Below are positions 45,946 to 55,910 of a DNA stretch of 64,000 bases, piece by piece. Numbering within the stretch: position 1 is the stretch's first letter; each line of letters begins with the position of its first letter. Source of the DNA: Anolis sagrei. Lineage: Eukaryota > Chordata > Lepidosauria > Squamata > Anolidae. A program made the translations under genes and the position numbers. The notes under the pieces are model-generated. The model was not told where the DNA came from. It ran no database searches and worked only from the letters and a program-made list of their open reading frames with translations. The stretch spans positions 85,155,391 through 85,219,390 of the forward strand of contig NC_090022.1 in NCBI RefSeq assembly GCF_037176765.1. The letters run 5' to 3'.

Positions 45946-45951
45946 ATGCAT

Positions 45952-46012
45952 AGAGGAAAGGGATTGGACTCGATGACCCTGATGACCTCTTCCACCTCTA
46001 TGATTCTAATTC
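45952..46012 (+). mobile_element. CR1 3' UTR end only
   Basis: GGATTGGACTCGATGACCCT then GATGACCTCTTCCACCTCTA and TGATTCTAATTCT: the terminal 60 bp of a CR1 LINE with a degraded ATTCTATG repeat. Confidence 0.65.
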
Positions 46013-46106
46013 TAAAAGCATGAATGAACCATGGTCACCCAGTGATTTTCAGAACTCAGCAGGAATATGAACCTGAATTTACCAAGGATGAATCCAACAC
46101 TCTGAA

Positions 46107-46253
46107 GCCCCTTCCTCATTGCCATGTAAAATCCAGTTTATCTGTTCTGAACTGAATTATATGGCAGTATAGACACAGATAATCCAGTTCAAAGCAGATA
46201 ATGTGGATTATCTGATCTGATAATCTGGATTACATGGCAGTGTAGAAGGGGCC
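46107..46253. repeat. Foldback MITE, type Q
   Basis: GCCCCTTCCTCATTGCCATG at the left and ACATGGCAGTGTAGAAGGGG then CC at the right are inverted. Between them CAGATAATCCAGTTCAAAGC-type arms repeat. It lies 28 bp from another, shorter copy. Confidence 0.8.
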
Positions 46254-46281
46254 AGTTAGAACCATACTACTCTTCCCCTTA

Positions 46282-46356
46282 GGCCCCTTCTATACTGTCA
46301 TATAATCCAGTTCAAAGCAGATAATCTGGATTTTATATGGCAGTGTAGAAGTGGCC
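46282..46356. repeat. Foldback MITE, type Q, minimal copy
   Basis: A 75-bp palindrome: GGCCCCTTCTATACTGTCAT ... ATATGGCAGTGTAGAAGTGG then CC. The centre is TAATCCAGTTCAAAGCAGAT. This is the smallest complete form of the family here. Confidence 0.8.
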
Positions 46357-47287
46357 ATAGATTCCAGGGAGACCTGCATGAACTGCAACAATGGAGGACT
46401 GTTAGCCAAAGCCAAATTCAGCTGAGCTCACAAAGATGTTCAACAGTAAATTGCAATTACATTTACTTTTCTTATTCTGTGCAATTATTAAACCAATAAC
46501 ATGAAAATCTGATGAATTCTGGAATCTCTTCCAGATATTTGCAGCAAGGCCACAAACCAGTTGCCATTTTATGTGGTTGCTCTGTGAAGGCAGATAAATA
46601 ATCTTAAAACACTCTTGTATTTTTACAGTGGGAAAGTTCTCTCATGTCAGAAATATCTGGAATTCAGCTTGCACTGAGGTTACATGCCTTTAGTTGGAGA
46701 AGACAAAGGAGAACGGAGAAAGAAAGCAAATGAGATAAATTGATTGAGAGAAAGAGAGACTTTCTTGGATTTTCTAGATGGCCCTAACCTGTACTACAGT
46801 GTTGCTTGGCTAATCGTCCAAGGACTGCTAAATCTTAGGGTTGTTGATGCCACTGCTATCTTCCTGTTCTCATTGGCAAAGAAGATACCTTGGCCATGTT
46901 CTTAAGAGGTTAAGGACAAGCATGGCTCTCTGCTTGTCCACTTTAGTGGATTCTTACCATCTTTCTTATTGCAATGTATTTCTCGTAATACATGCTACCT
47001 TCTTGTTAAGTCAAAGTCGAAGCATGACTGCATTTAGCAATAATGTGTCTTCCTTCAGGCATTCTGATACTTCAGAGGGCTAGATTGCTTAATAAGACTG
47101 CCCACTCAAAATGTGCTTGATAGACATTTGAGGCAATGACCCTCGTCCTCTATTTAGAGGGAAAGAGATGCAAGGATTCATTCCTTGAAACTGCAAAATG
47201 AAACATGGGATAGGAATCATTCTTGTTCTGCCCCTTTGGTATTGCAGACAACTACTTGGGATGCAAAGTCACTGGCCTCTGGGGGTG
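46357..47287. other. No recognised feature
   Basis: Nothing recognised. Confidence 0.55.
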
Positions 47288-47502
47288 AATCTATGTTATA
47301 GAATTAAAGCAGTTTGGCACCACTTTAACTGCCGTAGCTCAATGTGTGGAATCATAGGATTTGTAGCTTTACAATGTCTTTAGCTTTCTCTGCCAAGAGT
47401 GCTTCTACCTCACCAAACTACAAATCACAGGATTCCTTAGCACTGAGTCATGGCAATTAAAGTGGTGGTAAACTGCATTTATTCTAAGTGTAAATGCACC
47501 CT
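47288..47502. repeat. MITE type P
   Basis: ATCTATGTTATAGAATTAAA and GCAGTTTGGCACCACTTTAA on the left, TTAAAGTGGTGGTAAACTGC and TTATTCTAAGTGTAAATGCA on the right, with CAAACTACAAATCACAGGAT as inner arm. Confidence 0.8.
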
Positions 47503-47553
47503 GTTTTTCAGCCATCCTGTCCATGGAGGCTACAAGAATGTTTAATATCATTG

Positions 47554-47690
47554 CTGAGTGTGATGTACTGATCTGAGTGTCAGATTATGCCTCTGGAGGC
47601 CAGCATTCAGATCCATGTTTGAACAATGATACATTCACTTTAGGGTTGCCATAATTTGGAAAGGACTTAAAGGCATACAACAACAACCTT
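47554..47690 (+). mobile_element. SINE type C, internally deleted
   Basis: Head GTGATGTACTGATCTGAGTG and TCTGGAGGCCAGCATTCAGA, then a direct jump to the tail TTAGGGTTGCCATAATTTGG, AAAGGACTTAAAGGCATACA and ACAACAACC. The middle of the SINE is missing. Confidence 0.65.
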
Positions 47691-48388
47691 GAATGTAGAT
47701 GCTTTGCTTCTGCTGTGAACTGAAGTTGCTCTTCATCTTTGGTGTTTGCAAATGTCTTTCAGGAAATCTAGACGGCTATGAATGGCCTGGTCTAGCTAAC
47801 AGTTCTCCTATCCTCCTTCCTCTACCAGCTTTTTTGAAAAACCGAAACATCTGGTTATTGGAATGTTTCCAGACTGAACTGTTATGGCTAGCTTCAAGTT
47901 CTCCAACCCTCTGGTGCAGCAGCAACACTATCAATCACTACTCTAAGCCCTGCTAGACATTCCAGGGCACCCAAGCATCCTTTCCTCCTCCATTTGCTGT
48001 CATGCCGTAGATGGTGCTGCTCCAAGGAATAGAGGGGCCATTAAAGAAGACATCTGTCCAAACTTCCTCTCTCTGGAAGGGGTGGGCTGTGTTCTATTAA
48101 GCAATTCCCCCAAAATGAATTTGGGGGTTATTGGTTTTGCTTGAGATGAGGAAAATTAATGACCAGCCTTTTCCCCACTTCCTGCTCCATAGATTATAAA
48201 TGTGTGTGCAGTGTACTGGAAGACTTCTAAATTACATAGCCACCCTCGCTGATTGAACTCTTCTTCTCTGTTCCCACTGCTTATGGGGTTTTGCTCTTCA
48301 TTTCCAATATCTTGGAAAAGGTTACAAGGAGGGCATCTAGCAAATTTTGGCAGCATTGTTGGTCTTTGAGCAGGTTTCTCGTGATATA
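47691..48388. other. No recognised feature
   Basis: An 85-codon frame at 47699-47956 has no recognisable domain. Confidence 0.5.
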
Positions 48389-48507
48389 TATCTACACTGT
48401 AGAACTAGTGCAATTTGACAACATTTTAACCGCCATGGCTCAATGCCATGGACTCATAGGAATTGTAGTTTTGTCTTTAGTCTTCCCTGCCAAAGAGTGC
48501 TTGTGCC
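48389..48507. repeat. MITE type P, left half
   Basis: ATATCTACACTGTAGAACTA, TGCAATTTGACAACATTTTA and AGGAATTGTAGTTTTGTC are the left arm and centre of the family. It stops abruptly where the reverse-oriented SINE begins. Confidence 0.7.
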
Positions 48508-49068
48508 TTTCTGTTGTTGTGTGCCTTCAAAACATTTCTGACTTACGATGACGCTAAGGCAAACTTACCATGAGGTTTTCTTGGCAAAATTTGTTCATAG
48601 GGGCTTTGCTTTTGCCTCCCTCTGAGGCTACAGCACTATGACTTGTCCAAGGTCATCTAATGGGTTTCCATGGCTGAGAAGGGATTCAACTCCTAGGACC
48701 TCTTCACACAGGCTGTTTTTTGGTGGCAGCAAGGTTTTTGGTGGTTTTGTCATGAAGCCCAATGGTTCTCATCACACCCCAGAGAAGTACTTCTGGGGTG
48801 GCCCCGGGGTGAAACTGGGGGGGGGGGGGGACCCTGCCATCACTGGCAGTGAAAGATGAGAAGCATCCTGTCTTTCCATAGCAATCAATGGAGACAGCCA
48901 GTTTCTTCATGCTACCCCCTGTGTGATGAGGTAAGGGGGAAGCTGGGGCAGGGTGGGGCATGGGGTGATAGGTCCCCATGCCCCCTGGGTGATCTGGGTG
49001 ATTATGGTAACACATGTGAGGAGGTCCCTGGTCTCCATAGTCCTAATTCAACACTCAAACCATGACAA
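48508..49068 (-). mobile_element. SINE type C, split by a MITE
   Basis: The tail and body lie at 48508-48690 (GTTGTTGTGTGCCTTCAAAA, TTTCTTGGCAAAATTTGTTC, CTTTGCTTTTGCCTCCCTCT, AGAAGGGATTCAACTCC). The tRNA-like head is found beyond the MITE, at about 49028-49068 (CTGGTCTCCATAGTCCTAAT, TCAACACTCAAACCATGACA). Together they form one full-length type C SINE read on the minus strand. The split shows that the MITE arrived later. Confidence 0.8.
48695..49027. repeat. MITE type T, copy 2, inside a SINE
   Basis: Inverted ends GGACCTCTTCACACAGG and ACATGTGAGGAGGTCC. The interior holds GAAGTACTTCTGGGGTGG, a 14-G tract (48817-48830) and a GGGGTGATAGGTCCCCATGC segment. No coding region. The exact target duplication is ambiguous (CCTAGG against CCCTGG). 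The shared termini with 45655 define the family. Confidence 0.7.
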
Positions 49069-49083
49069 CACTGTGATAGCTCT

Positions 49084-49266
49084 TTCATACTACACAATAT
49101 AGTGCTATGATTCCACTTCAGCTGCCCCCGGCTGCATCCTATGTAATCCTGGAGTTTGTAGTTCTCTGAAGCATATGAGCTTTTCCTTAATGCCTAAGCT
49201 GCAATCCCAGGATTCTATAATACATTTTCTTGGCAGTTAGTGGAATCATGCTGCTATAATTGCAAG
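49084..49266. repeat. MITE type P (TTCATACTAC subtype)
   Basis: Ends TATAGTGCTATGATTCCACT and TAGTGGAATCATGCTGCTAT are inverted. The core is AATCCTGGAGTTTGTAGTTC and CAATCCCAGGATTCTATAAT. Same subtype as 6434-6632. Confidence 0.7.
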
Positions 49267-49867
49267 ATCACTTATGATTCCTAAAATGCGAGTTTTCTTC
49301 CTTTGCCTTGACTAAAAATTGCCATAATACTTATTCTAAGATCTCCACACACAACAAACTGACCGCATCGATTTGAGAGATTTACTATGAAATGTTTTGG
49401 AGTTGACATTACTGAGTAAGACTTTGGACTCTTGTTAGCCAGTTTGGAACCAGCTGGAGGATCATATTTACCTGCTGAGCTAGCTTTGGGTGTCACTTTT
49501 AATGACACACTCAGCTGCGCACAGCAGCTTGGTTTTTAGCATCAGATATTTCATAACACTGGGATCTGTCCGTTTTCCTTCAGCCAAAAACGTAACACTT
49601 TGATTCAAGAACAAATGATGTAACACCCAGAGCATGTTCTCTGGGGCCCCTAAAATGCTGAAAGAACACTGCCAAGAAAACAGAAGAAAAGAAAACATGG
49701 TTGAAAATTCAGGGGTTATAACAGAAGCCATGGATTTGATTCAGATGGCACCCCAGTCAGTTTGAACCACAAGATACATCATTCTCCATATAAAATACAT
49801 CTGTCACTACTGTCAGGCAAGTGTCAGTGTAGTAGTTTTAACTTCATTTCAAATTCATACATCCTGC
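49267..49867. other. No recognised feature
   Basis: Nothing recognised. Confidence 0.55.
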
Positions 49868-49992
49868 AGTTAAATGGTGGCTGGGAATTGTTCAGCCATC
49901 CAGATACTGTCAGACGATATCTCCCAGCATTCCTTATCAGCAGCAATAGCTGCTGGGAGTTGCAGTCTAATAACATCTGGAGGGTCACATGA
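49868..49992. repeat. Short palindromic MITE, type S
   Basis: GCCATCCAGATACTGTCAGA and ATATCTCCCAGCATTCC on the left face GCTGGGAGTTGCAGTCTAAT and ACATCTGGAGGGTC on the right. About 115 bp, with a short TCAGCAGCAATAGCTG centre. Confidence 0.6.
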
Positions 49993-50832
49993 TTTATCGT
50001 TATAATACAAATGCTGATCCTCTCTTCATTCATGAATTGCTCTCTCTCTCCACAACTGGAAAGTACTTCTAGATGAGGATTAGAATAGTTTATTAGACAG
50101 TTACGCAAGGTTGTTTTCTAGCCTTCTGCCTTGACACTGGCCCAACAATGTACTATGTCTTAGAGGGGATGTGTCTACAATGTGGTAATTGTTTTCAGGT
50201 GGGAGGGGAGGAGGAAGCCTGTTTCTGCTTGTTGTACACCATCTATGTAAAGAGCCATCAAAATCTGCATACGTCCAGGGAGAATGCAAAACATATGTTA
50301 ACTATTGTCCCCAGGTCCAGAAATATGAACCAGCTCAACTTACATATGGCTGATATTTTTCTTCTCTCTCTCTCTCTTTCTCTCTGTGAGGGTGGATATC
50401 ATGGGTGGTCTCGTGAAGATGTTGCACACTTCCATTTCATATTGATTCTTGGTTATATTAGAAAAGAGATGGGCCCACTGCTTGAATCTGCTTCTCTGAC
50501 AAGTGAGCAGCATGCTCCTGAAATTGAGTTGAACCATTTGCTACACAAACACTAACATTATATTGTGCAGGATATGAACCCCTTTATCACCAGCCCTCCC
50601 AGCTGGAGATAAGGGTGGTACATTCAAATGCATCTGAAGGACATAAAGTTCAAGATTCGTGATATAGAAGGCTGCAACCTAAGCATATTTAGCAAAAAAG
50701 CAAACTAAAGACTATTGCTTGATTTGATTCCTCAGAAGGAAGACCCAAGACCCACTGAGATTACTGTGCCTTGTTTCTGAGGAATCAACACTGTCACAGT
50801 CACCATGCATGAAGATCTTCTGCAGTCATCTA
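49993..50832. other. No gene; (TC)n tract at 50362-50386
   Basis: A CTCTCTCT microsatellite sits inside a 135-codon plus-strand open frame (50148-50555) whose middle is the translated repeat. No domain recognised. Confidence 0.5.
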
Positions 50833-51024
50833 ATCTATATGTGCTTTCAAGTTGTCTACTGACCTAAAATCATGAATTTCATGGGATTTTCATAGGCAAG
50901 GAATATTATCTTCCTCTGAAAAGTGGCACCTGCTATTCCTTTATGGTCACCCATCCAGGTACTAACCGGCTCTGATCCTGCTTAGCTTGCAAGATCAGGG
51001 GGATCTGGTGTCTTTAGACTTCTA
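50833..51024 (-). mobile_element. 5S rRNA-headed SINE with type C-like tail
   Basis: On the minus strand the right part reads CTGATCTTGCAAGCTAAGCA, then GGATCAGAGCCGGTTAGTAC, then CTGGATGGGTGACC, aligning with the internal promoter and 3' half of 5S rRNA. The body has CAGAGGAAGATAATATTCC, and the tail reads GTCAGTAGACAACTTGAAAG then CACATA, like the type C and Bov-B ends. The 5S portion has changes and lacks its 5' third, so it is not a functional rRNA gene. Confidence 0.85.
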
Positions 51025-52025
51025 TCGGATCTCTACCAAGATGAATATGTACTGATATCTGGAAATGGAAGAGTGTCTCTTGTCTAAATATAGGCACACT
51101 CTCTCAGTAATCAAATCTGTCTTTTCATTTTTCATTGGATTGCACAACAAGGCAAAAATCACAAGCTGCTTTGCACATACAAACCCACAGTATTTTGGAT
51201 TCTGGTTTGGAAAATATGCTGCAGACTTTTTTTTTAAGGCAGTGGGTGATATGACTAGATAAACAGCTCTGGTCTTAGTTCATTCTTCATTCCATACATA
51301 ATTATTTTGTTTCACATGACTGTTCTAAAACCATTATGAAATAATCCCAGAATTCACCCACTCTGCTTTGCACTGTGGAATATATTATGTAGATTACAAA
51401 ATTTGCTTTCAGTATTGCATCAATAATTGGTCAAATTGAATACTCTTCAGTCTCCAGAAAAGAAAAATAGTTGAGATTTGAAACTGTGCAACCTCCATGC
51501 TGGAAACATGAAATTTATAGGATATAGGTAATTTAGAAACAGGGAAAGGAAATTGGAAGTCAAGTTTGTAGAAATAAACCTGGAAGCATGACAAGCCAGA
51601 GAAAATGCTTTAGCCTAGTAAGCTCAAACTCCTCCTAGCTTCCTTTGAAATGTTATTTTATTTTTGTCTTTGCTTTTTGAAGGATATTTTGGCAACCACA
51701 GTTTCAAGTCTAAATCTGGAGTACAGACAGGTGTGAGTCTTTTCTCAGATTCTCGCAAACACTATCGGACTTTGTCCTCATTTCTCCATATTGCATTAGG
51801 AACTGGGAAACTGATCCACATCAACTTTTTGTTTATTTGTTTAGAACATGGGAATGACAATCTTGATCACAATGGCAGAATGTAGGGCTGTACCAGGTAT
51901 AACTGTGCCTTTCCCTCCGCACCTTTTATTGCTGAGAGGTTCATGGTTGTAGAAATTTGGCACAGGTCTGAGCTAGGAAAGAAGGGATGATTGAACCAAT
52001 CTGTTTGTTTGGTTTTTTTTACCTC
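51025..52025. other. No recognised feature
   Basis: AT-rich, with a T-run at 51228-51235. Nothing recognised. Confidence 0.55.
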
Positions 52026-52281
52026 TGTCAGGAGAGACTTGAGAAACTGCAAGTTGTTCCTGGTGTGAGAGAACTGGCCATCTGCAAGGATGCCGCCCAG
52101 GGGACATCTGAATGTTTGATGTTTTACCATCCTTGTGGGAGGCTTCTCTCATGTCTCCACATGGGGAGCTGGAGTTGACAGAGGGAGCTCATCCGCACTC
52201 TCCCCAGATTTGAACCTCCAACCTGTCAGTCTTCAGTCTTGCTGGCACAAGAGTTTAACCCATAGTGCCACAGGGGGTTCC
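52026..52281 (-). mobile_element. SINE type A
   Basis: Read in reverse: tail TGTCAGGAGAGACTTGAGAA, body GGCCATCTGCAAGGATGCCG and ACCATCCTTGTGGGAGGCTT, B-box region CCAGATTTGAACCTCCAACC, A-box region GTTTAACCCATAGTGCCACA. It is essentially full length. The left side abuts a T-rich stretch, and no clear target duplication is visible. Confidence 0.88.
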
Positions 52282-52421
52282 TATAAGGAACTAAAATACT
52301 ACAAAGTGTGAAAGTGTCCTTCAGAAATGGTAATCGGCCTTAAGTGAGGGATTAGGGAAGAAGCAGAAAATTCCAATGGTTAACTCAGGTATTGAGATGC
52401 TGTTGACTTCAGTCTCTAGAC

Positions 52422-52465
52422 CAGTGGTTCCCAACCTGTGGGTCCCCATATGCCTTGGCCCAATC
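52422..52465. repeat. MITE type R, terminal fragment
   Basis: ACCAGTGGTTCCCAACCTGT and GGGTCCCCATATGCCTTGGC match one terminus of the type R palindrome at 24040-24172. Only about 44 bp is kept. Confidence 0.5.
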
Positions 52466-53361
52466 TGGTGAAAAGTTAACTTTGATCACTTGCTACTTTT
52501 CTGTTTGTTCTATAGTTGCTTTTAAATATGCATTCTGGCCACTACTACAGCTAATAAAATCCCTAGTCTTCCTTGACAGTCCCAGAGGCCCCCATTACGC
52601 ATAAATGCTTCTGCATGTCAATAAAGCCTTCAGAAAATATTCAAGCCTGTCTTCCTAGTCCTGTTTTTCCTAGCAGTGCCCTTCCCTTCTGGAATACCTG
52701 TATTTTTTCCAGTTTCTTGTACTGGTGCTGTCTCTTTCTGCAGCTAAACAGCCAAGGGACTGACTGACATATTTCAGCCAGCTCCAGAGTTGGGCTGCTT
52801 GAACTGAACAATACCAGGCAGTGTCCTGAGTCTGTGTGTCTAGACTCTCACTGTTATTACAGATGGAGTTAGAATGTAGACCATGACTCTAGTTAGGGCT
52901 CTATGCGCCTCATTGTGAGCAGCCTCCCCCAGCTGGAAGAAAGCGAGCAGAGCTGGTATGTGCCAAGGAAATTGTGGGGAGTGGGAGAAAGGGTGGGGGG
53001 AAAGCCATGGAAAACTGTTGTTGACAGTACTGCACTCAATTTATGTGAGGTTTACTTATTCCGTGTGAAAATTTTTGATGAGGGTATGGGGGGTGGGGAG
53101 AGAGAGAAAAAAAACCTTACATTCCATGTTTTCTCATGCATCTTGTGTGCACCTGTTTACTTCCATTGCCTTCCAATTCAGTTTTACTTTTTTATTTGTT
53201 TATTTTAGTTTGAAAGGGCTTCTTCCCTGTATGATTCAAGGCAATGATAGCCTTGCAAATTTGATGATCTCAAAGTATTGCATGGCCAGTCAAGATTTGA
53301 TAATGAGATGATATCATGAAGAGAAACCAGAACCACCACCGCACCATCCCTTTGTCTTTTC
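52466..53361. other. No recognised feature
   Basis: A 101-codon frame at 52903-53208 has no recognisable domain. Confidence 0.5.
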
Positions 53362-53720
53362 TCTATATACTCATGTATAAGGCTAGAATTTTAGTCAAAA
53401 AATTGACCCAAAATACTTGGTCAACTTATTTATTGGTCAGTGTAAGTTCTGTACTTAAACTCTTTATAAAAAAAAAGGAACCATCTCCCTTTCCGATTTG
53501 AAAGATGAGAGCTCAGTCAGCCCTAGGACAACCAGAATGAAGTACCATCTCCCTCTACTCTTTCTGATGTGGAGCCACTTATGGATTTTGAATGCCTAAG
53601 TGAAGAAATGACATCTGGTCCTTGCGGTCTTATTCTCTACAGAATGGGTGATATCAAAATCCATAATTTCCCCCCTGGATTCAACTTATACATAAGGTCA
53701 ACTTATACATGGATATATGC
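53362..53720. repeat. Terminal-inverted-repeat element, type U
   Basis: The left end has TATATACTCATGTATAAGG and the right end ACTTATACATGGATATAT, which are inverted. Subterminal copies of AACTTATACATAAGGTCAAC type occur. Length is about 360 bp with no transposase. Class uncertain; the GTATAAGT-type termini suggest a non-autonomous DNA transposon. Confidence 0.6.
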
Positions 53721-54214
53721 AATATGTTTGATGTGGTACCAGATGTCATTACTGCATAGGCAGACAAGAAAGAACTTCATTCTGAAACACTGCCTCTATC
53801 AGCACTGTGCAACAACACTTTTAGTTCAGCTGATCCTGAACTAAAGTGTAATTATTAATGACTAGTTCAGTCAAAATGGGAGATGGCCATGTATTTTCAG
53901 ACAGGCTGGATTGAGTCAGACCAAGGATGGACAATACATGACCATTTGCTTATAAAGGTAATTTTCATACAAAGCTCAAAGATACCTTGAAAAAAATTCA
54001 CATCAGAACATTTTGGTGACAAAATGGCATAAAATCATGAAAAGGACTTGAAGCAAAGTCTGCTGAGTGGTTCAAACATTGGATGAATTTCAGCAAACTT
54101 GTGTATCATCTCAAAATTTAACTGTCATACTTGTAGAAACCAAACTAAAACTAAATTATTGAACCTCTCTAGCATCACCTTCTGAAACATAACACCATCT
54201 TACATCGGACAGAT
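53721..54214. other. No recognised feature
   Basis: Nothing recognised. Confidence 0.55.
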
Positions 54215-54302
54215 ATGTTTATTCTCTTTTATGTCTTGATGTTAATTCATGTTATTGGTATTATTATGTCTTATTGGATTATTTTCATTTTGTTTCCATT
54301 TC

Positions 54303-54334
54303 TTTTTTATCCTCAATTCATTACATCAACCAAA

Positions 54335-54386
<52 letters not shown>

Positions 54387-54643
54387 TGTATATTTTTCCC
54401 TCCACCTCTGTGCCCCCCCTCCCCCTTCCGAGCCACTTCAATTTGCATTCTCTTTCCAAAATACCATTTCTTCTTGTGGAGGTAATTTCCCGCCTACTTC
54501 TTTTAAGCCATTCTCAATAAATTTTCCCCAAACTTTATCAAAATCATTTTCCTTCCATACCCCTTTCCTGACTCTTAACCTACATGTCAATTTATCATTT
54601 ATTGCTATTTTCCATAATTCTTTATACCATTCTTCAGTTGAGA
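54303..54643 (-). mobile_element. L1 LINE ORF2 C-terminal fragment
   Basis: The minus strand encodes STEEWYKELWKIAINDKLTC then RLRVRKG, and later ENDFDKVWGKFIENGLKE, the C-terminal end of L1-clade ORF2. Downstream on the minus strand follow a GGAGGGGGGGCACAG stretch, the TA microsatellite and a final poly-A (TTTTTT at 54303-54308 on the plus strand). It is heavily 5'-truncated. The left edge follows TTTTGTTTCCATTTC (54288-54302). Confidence 0.75.
54342..54384. repeat. (TA)n microsatellite
   Basis: About 21 TA units within the 3' part of the L1 fragment. Open frames of repeated Tyr-Ile across it are artefacts of the repeat. Confidence 0.9.
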
Positions 54644-54872
54644 GGAGATTCCATCTGAACATGAGGAAGAACTTCCTGACTGTGAGAGCCGTTCAGCAGT
54701 GGAACTCTCTGCCCCGGAGTGTGGTGGAGGCTCCTTCTTTGGAAGCTTTTAAGCAGAGGCTGGATGGCCATTTGTCAGGGGTGATTTGAATGCAATATTC
54801 CTGCTTCTTGGCAGGGGGTTGGACTGGATGGCCCATGAGGTCTCTTCCAACTCTTTGATTCTATGATTCTAT
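54644..54872 (+). mobile_element. CR1 LINE, 3' end
   Basis: Encodes RRFHLNMRKNFLTVRAVQQW then NSLPRSVVEAPSLEAFKQRL and DGHLSGVI, a clean CR1 reverse transcriptase C-terminus. After the stop comes GGACTGGATGGCCCATGAGG, then TTTGATTCTATGATTCTATA. The coding part is uninterrupted, so this is the least decayed CR1 copy here. Its 3' end directly abuts the second TTTTGTTTCCATTTC (54876-54890). Confidence 0.88.
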
Positions 54873-55047
54873 ATGTTTTGTTTCCATTTCAATGTTTAAT
54901 TCTTTTGTTATAAGTTTATTGTTATTAGTGTGTACTATTTCGTATTATTTTTTGATATGTTGTACTTATTTAAGGCATTGAATGTTGACTTCTTTGTCTG
55001 TAAACTGCCCCGAGTCTCAGAGAGAGAGAGCAGTCTAGAAATAAAGT

Positions 55048-55910
55048 TGTTGTCAGCAAATGTAACTATTTCTATATATTTTTGGAAGCCTCTTTCTCTG
55101 CCAGTTCACCTGGAATCAAACATCAGGTTCTTGCAGCCAGAAGTGGAGGATAGGAAGTCTTTGTCCTTCCTGCCTTCTTGTTTCACCTTTTTCTTCTTCT
55201 TTAACAGCCTTCTTGTAGAAAAGGTGTTGGGTGCCGAGAAGCTGAAACAAACTTGTTTCAGCCTGTACAATGTGGCAGAGCCCTGAAATAACACTGAACC
55301 CAGGTCATCCCTTTTCCCATTACAGAATCAGAAGACAGCTGCAAGCCTTGTTGACAGGTCAGAACTTCCCCAGAGTTTCATTTCTGTTTAGATCCAGTGT
55401 TTCATGTCTTTTCCATGTGAAAATTAACAGGAGTCATTGTGGGAGGTGGGCTGGGGGTGTCAGCAGTGAGGGGACAGCATTTTTTGCTGTCAGCTACCCA
55501 TCAAACACCCAAACCCAACCAAATTTTTACCTGTCTGCATATAAATAAAGAATGCCTTTTAAAAGACTGAGAGCTAGACGCTGTCTGAGACTGAGGAATG
55601 TTTTCAAATATAGATAACAATATAGTACCCCATACATCAAAGAAACTTGTAGCACTCTTCTGATATTTTTTTAATCTAGGGCTTTCTAAAACTACTCTGT
55701 TGCCCCTGGGACTGATATTTATGGATAGAAAATTACCTAAAGAAAGGGAAGAAAAATACTTTAAATCTGTATTCCTGAAAAGAATTTGTTGGATACAATA
55801 TTTTTGTTTGGCAAACAAGCCTTTTTCCAGATTTCTAGTAACTAAAATGGCTATGATTTAAGCAGAGCAACTTGAAATAATACCTACCTCAAAATAAAAC
55901 TAAAACATAG
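55048..55910. other. No recognised feature
   Basis: Open frames of 118, 92 and 105 codons overlap here, none with recognisable motifs. Confidence 0.5.

Larger units (their letters stand above)
54215..55047 (+). mobile_element. Older LINE 3' UTR, split by a composite insertion
   Basis: The right part (54891-55047) ends TTTAAGGCATTGAATGTTGA ... AAACTGCCCCGAGTCTCAGA ... GTCTAGAAATAAAGTTG, the LINE tail also seen at 1440-1690. The left part (54215-54287) has the matching AT-rich UTR style. The two parts are separated by 54288-54890, which carries a duplicated 15-mer at its edges. Confidence 0.6.

Noticed and set aside
45585-45951. Several overlapping frames of 75-102 codons in many frames
   Set aside because: They fall in type R and type T MITE sequence with balanced composition; MITEs encode nothing.
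50940-51024. Possible 5S rRNA gene on the minus strand
   Set aside because: The match lacks the 5' third, has several differences from 5S and is fused to a SINE body and tail; it is a 5S-derived SINE.
54215-54520. Frames with Tyr-Ile repeats
   Set aside because: Produced by the (TA)n microsatellite; no real coding signal.
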